NCBI GenBank assembly: GCA_016301865.1
Contig: JAEDOP010000006.1
Coordinates: 1 to 17,861 of the forward strand
DNA length: 17,861 bases
Direction: 5' to 3'
DNA from: Alphaproteobacteria bacterium
GTDB lineage: Bacteria > Pseudomonadota > Alphaproteobacteria > Rs-D84
Positions within the stretch are counted from its first letter, which is position 1. Each line of letters begins with the position of its first letter. Under the pieces are notes generated by a model. The model searched no databases. It worked only from the letters and a program-made list of their open reading frames with translations, and was not told the DNA's origin. Below are positions 14,582 through 17,861 of this stretch, piece after piece. Both the position numbers and the translations under genes were made by a program.

Positions 14582-14592
14582 GGGGTTCGACC

Positions 14593-14970
14593 GTGAAAGA
14601 AACCGTAAAGCAAAAAAGCAAGAAATTTGCGTTAAGAATTGTAAATCTGTATAGGTATTTGACTGGAACGCACAACGAATTTGTGCTGTCAAAACAGATT
14701 CTGCGTAGTGGCACTAGTATAGGGGCGAATATAGCTGAGGCGGTGTGCGGAATATCAGGAAGGGATTTCTTGGCAAAGATATATATTGCGTTGAAAGAAG
14801 CAGAAGAGACGTTATATTGGTTAGATTTATTGAAAGATGCGGACTTTATTACAGAAAAGATGTATAAAAGCCTGTTTAGAGATTGTCATGACATTGCAAA
14901 AATGCTAAATAAAACAACAAGGACAATGCAAGATAAGTTAGATAACTGTACTCTGCACTCTGAACTTTGA
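14593..14970 (+). CDS. four-helix-bundle protein (23S rRNA intervening-sequence family)
   Basis: A 125-residue S23/IVS-type four-helix bundle (TIGR02436-like), related in fold to the Avd accessory proteins of diversity-generating retroelements; the molecular function of the stand-alone form is not established. Family core: FALRIVNLYRYL (12-23), VLSKQILRSGTSIGANIAEAVCG (31-53), SGRDFLAKIYIALKEAEETLYWLDLL (55-80). The GTG start at 14593 is chosen because AGGGG at 14581-14585 lies 7 nt upstream and homology starts with KKFALRI; an in-frame ATG at 14527 lies inside the hydrolase gene. The last residues (NCTLHSEL) are encoded within the right repeat arm. The gene is more AT-rich than its neighbours and is enclosed by inverted repeats, suggesting a mobile or domesticated element. 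Confidence 0.88.
   Translation: MKETVKQKSKKFALRIVNLYRYLTGTHNEFVLSKQILRSGTSIGANIAEAVCGISGRDFLAKIYIALKEAEETLYWLDLLKDADFITEKMYKSLFRDCHDIAKMLNKTTRTMQDKLDNCTLHSEL
14943..14969 (-). repeat. right arm of 27-nt inverted repeat around the four-helix-bundle gene
   Basis: Reverse complement of 14555-14581 with two mismatches. It overlaps the end of the four-helix-bundle coding region and ends one base before the last base of its stop codon. In RNA the two arms would form a long stem with the gene in the loop, the same geometry as intervening sequences within 23S rRNA. Confidence 0.9.
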
Positions 14971-14998
14971 ACACCGAATAAAAATAGGAACTGTTTTT

Positions 14999-15985
14999 AT
15001 GAGTAAAGAACGTTTTTTGGATGCAAATATCCCAGACGATATGGCGGCGACCATTCGTCCGCGATCGCTGGGGGATTTTATTGGACATGACAGTCTGAAA
15101 CAGAATTTGTCGGTGTTTATTTCGGGTGCACGCAGTCGCGGCGAAGCCATGGACCATGTGTTGCTGTATGGGCCGCCGGGACTGGGGAAAACGACGTTGG
15201 CACATATTGTGGCAAATGAATTGGGAACAAATTTTCGTGCAACAGCCGCGCCTATGTTGACCAAGCAAGGCGATTTGGCGGCAATATTGACCGCACTGGA
15301 ACCGATGGATGTGTTGTTTATTGATGAAATTCATCGTCTGCCAACCGCAATCGAAGAAGTTCTGTATTCCGCGATGGAAGATTTCAAGTTGGATATTATG
15401 TTGGGCGAAGGACCCAGTGCGAAAAGTGTGCGTATCGACCTGCCCCCGTTTACGTTGGTGGGGGCAACGACGCGGACGGGATTGCTGTCGAATCCGTTGC
15501 GCGACCGATTTGGGATTGATTTACGGTTAACATTCTATTCGCCCGATGATTTGGCAAAAATTATTATGCGCAGTGCCAATATTTTGGGAACGCCAATTGA
15601 CCCAGATGGGGCATTGATGTTGGCGCGGTCGGCGCGTGGCACGCCACGCATTGCGAACAGATTGTTAAAGCGTGCGCGCGATTTTGCATGTGCGTTGGGA
15701 AAAAATCAAATAACCGCCGATACGATTAAAACCACCCTGTTCCAATTGCATATTGACGAATGTGGGCTGGATGAAATCGACCGTGAATATATGAATATGA
15801 TTATTAAGTTCTATGCCGGGGGACCGGTTGGTGTTGAAAACCTGGCGGCGGCATTGTCAGAACCCAGCGATACAATTGAAGATGTTATTGAACCATATCT
15901 GATGCAGTTGGGATTTGTTCAGCGTACGCCCCGCGGGCGTGTGATTACAGAGGCTGGATATAGGCATCTGGGGCTGGAAAAGTAA
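14999..15985 (+). CDS. ruvB: Holliday junction branch migration ATPase RuvB
   Basis: Hexameric AAA+ motor that drives branch migration with RuvA during recombinational repair. The 328-residue protein has Walker A GPPGLGKTT (58-66), Walker B VLFIDEIH (105-112), sensor 1 GATTR (155-159), arginine finger R170 in LRDRFG, and sensor 2 in GTPRIANRLLKRARDF. A C-terminal winged helix ends QRTPRGRVITEAGYRHLG. AGGAA at 14986-14990 lies 8 nt before the ATG, just beyond the inverted repeat. ruvA and ruvC are not next to it, unlike the usual ruvCAB cluster. The stop overlaps the next start (TAATG). Confidence 0.98.
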   Translation: MSKERFLDANIPDDMAATIRPRSLGDFIGHDSLKQNLSVFISGARSRGEAMDHVLLYGPPGLGKTTLAHIVANELGTNFRATAAPMLTKQGDLAAILTALEPMDVLFIDEIHRLPTAIEEVLYSAMEDFKLDIMLGEGPSAKSVRIDLPPFTLVGATTRTGLLSNPLRDRFGIDLRLTFYSPDDLAKIIMRSANILGTPIDPDGALMLARSARGTPRIANRLLKRARDFACALGKNQITADTIKTTLFQLHIDECGLDEIDREYMNMIIKFYAGGPVGVENLAAALSEPSDTIEDVIEPYLMQLGFVQRTPRGRVITEAGYRHLGLEK

Positions 15986-16599
15986 TGTCAGTTGATAGGA
16001 TTGTGGATTTTTTTAAAATTGCAGAAAAATTAGAGTGCGAATACCGCCTGACGCGGATGAGTGATGACGCGCCCCAGGCGGTTGCATCACATTCGTGGAA
16101 TATGGCAATGATGGCAATGGTATTGAAACCATATTTGAAAGTGCCAGTAAATATAGAGCGCGTGTATGAATTATGCTTGCTGCATGATTTGCCAGAGGCA
16201 ATTGCGCATGATGTGCCGCTGCACGAACAGACAGATGAAGTACGCGCAAAAAAACACGTGGACGAAATAGTCGCGGTAAATCAGATTGTACGGTTGCTGG
16301 ACAGTGACGAAATTCGGGCGCGATTTGATGAATATGATATGCGGGCAAGTGCAGAATCAAGACTGGTCAAGGCGTTAGATGTTCTGGATACGGCGGTTCA
16401 GCATTTGTGCGCCCAGGATTTGGCATATGTCGGCGGTTTTGCGAACAATTTTTATTGGAAAATGTTTTTTAGCCCTGATTTTGCCGCGTTTTTTGATTTT
16501 GAACCTGTAATGCGAGGCGTCTTTGATGAAATAAAGCAACGGGTTGCGCGACGGTTGAAAGACGAACTGAATATAGATGCGGGGGATTTTGTAAAATGA
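15985..16599 (+). CDS. HD-domain phosphohydrolase (YfbR/HDDC2-like)
   Basis: A 204-residue HD-superfamily metal-dependent phosphohydrolase, probably a 5'-nucleotidase acting on deoxynucleoside monophosphates as in YfbR/HDDC2. Motifs: R21/E19 region near the N-terminus, SHSWNMAM with His36, LLHDLPEAIAHDVP with H67-D68, E71 and D76, and VKALDVLDTAVQHL with D132. The substrate is inferred from family only. It is translationally coupled to ruvB (TAATG) and overlaps ybgC by 4 nt, so it is a firm operon member, although this gene is not normally found between ruvB and ybgC. Confidence 0.88.
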   Translation: MSVDRIVDFFKIAEKLECEYRLTRMSDDAPQAVASHSWNMAMMAMVLKPYLKVPVNIERVYELCLLHDLPEAIAHDVPLHEQTDEVRAKKHVDEIVAVNQIVRLLDSDEIRARFDEYDMRASAESRLVKALDVLDTAVQHLCAQDLAYVGGFANNFYWKMFFSPDFAAFFDFEPVMRGVFDEIKQRVARRLKDELNIDAGDFVK

Positions 16600-16970
16600 A
16601 GACTCATGTTTTCCCTTTTTCCATTGCGTACGCAGATACAGATGCCGAAGGGATTGTTTATCATGCACGATATCTGGAAATCGCAGAACGGGCGCGTATG
16701 AATTGGTTGCGCGGGCATGTTGTGGTGGATGATGACATTGGATTTGTAATTCGCGAATTAAATATTAAGTATATTCAACCACTGCGTGTCGCGGACGAAT
16801 TTATTGTTGAAACGCGAATGGTGGATGTTGGGGCGGCAACTGTAAAAATTGAACAAAAGTTCGTGAAAGGTGGAAACATTTGTGCTATAATAAATCTTAA
16901 GGTTGCGTATTTGGGGGCGGACATGCGTCCAAAGCGAATGCCAGCAAAATTTATTGATGGGTTGATATAA
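16596..16970 (+). CDS. ybgC: acyl-CoA thioesterase YbgC (Tol-Pal associated)
   Basis: Hotdog-fold thioesterase of the 4-hydroxybenzoyl-CoA thioesterase family, regularly the first gene of tol-pal operons; it hydrolyses acyl-CoA or acyl-ACP in the cytoplasm. The 124-residue protein has the signature YADTDAEGIVYHARYLEIAERAR with catalytic Asp16, then LNIKYIQPLRVADEFIVET. Start by ATGA overlap with the HD gene; tolQ follows 16 nt later. Confidence 0.94.
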   Translation: MKTHVFPFSIAYADTDAEGIVYHARYLEIAERARMNWLRGHVVVDDDIGFVIRELNIKYIQPLRVADEFIVETRMVDVGAATVKIEQKFVKGGNICAIINLKVAYLGADMRPKRMPAKFIDGLI

Positions 16971-16986
16971 AAAAAGGACGAGGGAA

Positions 16987-17466
16987 ATGGGGAATAATTT
17001 TTCATTATTAAGTTTGTTCACAGGCGATATTATGACAGTCGTGGTGTCGGTCGTACTGGTTGTGTTTAGTGTGATGTCATGGACGGTGATTGTTGAAAAG
17101 TTTCGCCTGTGGCGTATGCAGAAAAGAAATCCTGTCAAAATGAAGCCAAACGAAAATTTGGATGTCTTTATTCGTCCGTTTGATAAGAATCTGTGGTTTT
17201 TGTCGATGGTGTCTTATATTTCGCCGTTTATTGGGTTGTTCGGTACAGTTTGGGGGGTTATGGATTCGTTTGCGTCCATTGGCGTGAATCAGTCGGTCAG
17301 CATCGGTGTTATCGCCCCGGGGTTGGCGGTGGCGTTGGGAACAACTGCGTTGGGGTTGATTGCGGCGATTCCTGCGGCGATTGCGTATCAGGTGTATTCC
17401 AAAAAATCTGACGATTTGTATGAACGCCTGGAATGTGCGTGTCGGGAAGTAAAAAAACAAAAATAA
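16987..17466 (+). CDS. tolQ: Tol-Pal proton channel subunit TolQ, short form
   Basis: Inner-membrane stator subunit that with TolR uses the proton gradient to energise TolA during envelope constriction. The protein is 159 residues against about 230 in E. coli. TM1 is about 16-36 (VVVSVVLVVFSVMSWTVIVEKF). TM2 is about 71-95, with the hallmark SYISPFIGLFGTVWGVMDSF (Thr87). TM3 is about 106-135 (APGLAVALGTTALGLIAAIPAAIAYQ, Thr120). The cytoplasmic loop between TM1 and TM2 is about 35 residues instead of about 97, so some 60 residues are missing, without a frame break. GAGGGAA precedes the ATG. Confidence 0.93.
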   Translation: MGNNFSLLSLFTGDIMTVVVSVVLVVFSVMSWTVIVEKFRLWRMQKRNPVKMKPNENLDVFIRPFDKNLWFLSMVSYISPFIGLFGTVWGVMDSFASIGVNQSVSIGVIAPGLAVALGTTALGLIAAIPAAIAYQVYSKKSDDLYERLECACREVKKQK

Positions 17467-17477
17467 TGGTGGCGCAG

Positions 17478-17861
17478 ATGTCCAGACTAAGACGCAATAA
17501 GTCAGATTTTTCAATTCAATTAACGCCAATGATTGACGTTATGACGGTGTTGTTGGCGGTGTTTATGGTGACAACGCCTATGATGACAACGGGGATTGAT
17601 TTAGAATTGCCGCGTGCGGGTGCGTCTGCGATGACGGGTAATGACCATGCAATTCAGATTAGCGTTGATTCAAATGGGCGGTATTTTCTAGCAGAAATGG
17701 AATTGCCACGCGACGAAATTGTAAAGCGCGCGATTGCCATGCGTGGGGAAAATCCGAACCTGACCATTATGATTAGCGGGGATACGCATGCGGACTATGG
17801 CGCGGTGATGAGTATGATGGGAAAATTAAAAGATTCAGGCTTTCAGAAAGTGGGACTGCGC
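17478..17861 (+). CDS. tolR: Tol-Pal protein TolR (3' end outside window)
   Basis: ExbD/TolR-family inner-membrane protein that partners TolQ. 128 codons are present and open to the window end. A short basic N-terminus is followed by the single TM, FSIQLTPMIDVMTVLLAVFMVTTP, with the proton-relay aspartate at Asp20, and a periplasmic domain (DLELPRA, ISVDSNGRYFL, MISGDTHADYGAVMSMMGKLKDSGFQKVGL). The ATG at 17478 is chosen because GGTGG lies 5 nt upstream. The ATG at 17466, overlapping the tolQ stop, would add four residues and could be used by coupling. Confidence 0.93.
   Translation, partial: MSRLRRNKSDFSIQLTPMIDVMTVLLAVFMVTTPMMTTGIDLELPRAGASAMTGNDHAIQISVDSNGRYFLAEMELPRDEIVKRAIAMRGENPNLTIMISGDTHADYGAVMSMMGKLKDSGFQKVGLR

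Noticed and set aside
14593..14970. Diversity-generating retroelement, based on the Avd-like four-helix bundle and the variable segments in the glycine-rich genes
   Set aside because: There is no reverse transcriptase, no template/variable repeat pair and no adenine-specific variation in the window; the bundle gene is also 7 kb from the glycine-rich genes.
1..17861. CRISPR arrays, tRNA genes, insertion sequences
   Set aside because: No regularly spaced direct repeats, no cloverleaf with T-loop GTTCRA context, and no transposase were found on reading either strand.

Overview
The window is a compact bacterial chromosome segment, moderately AT-rich, with short intergenic gaps and several overlapping genes. 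Gene content points to an alphaproteobacterium: a Gram-negative type DnaK, the long eukaryote-like phosphoglucomutase, the ruvB-ybgC-tolQ-tolR order, and an EnvZ/OmpR-type two-component pair. Shortened proteins (TolQ, the response regulator output domain) and tandem glycine-rich proteins suggest an uncultured, possibly host-associated lineage. That placement is inference; no rRNA or other marker in the window settles it.

Layout. 1-2400 (+): a small serine recombinase with AT-rich codon use, then a phosphoglucomutase with its own promoter. 2420-4842 (+): the ribosomal/tRNA-modification operon rpsP - small Cys-rich ORF - rimM - trmD - rplS, with a strong promoter, a structured leader and an intrinsic terminator. 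4843-7145 (+): a long, highly structured untranslated region leading into two tandem paralogous glycine-rich proteins, closed by a palindromic terminator shared with dnaK. 7147-9105 (-): a stand-alone dnaK. 9132-13810 (-): an operon of a secreted protein of unknown function, an OmpR-like regulator, an EnvZ-like kinase and argS. 13890-17861 (+): an alpha/beta-hydrolase-fold protein that has lost its catalytic residues, a 23S-intervening-sequence-type four-helix-bundle gene enclosed by 27-nt inverted repeats, then ruvB - HD hydrolase - ybgC - tolQ - tolR (tolR runs off the end).

The most unusual parts are these. (1) The region 4911-5116 upstream of the glycine-rich genes contains a long-range helix, a strand that can choose between two partners, and a T-run terminator ending about 10 nt before the next ribosome binding site, so it looks like a cis-acting attenuator or riboswitch of no class I recognise. 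The same DNA can also be read as a signal-peptide-like frame that would join the glycine-rich protein if a G6 tract were one base shorter. (2) The four-helix-bundle gene sits inside a near-perfect inverted repeat between two protein genes, not inside 23S rRNA. (3) Several conserved proteins are remodelled: a triad-less hydrolase, a TolQ without most of its cytoplasmic loop, and a response regulator with a shortened winged helix.

No tRNA, rRNA, CRISPR array or insertion sequence transposase is visible.
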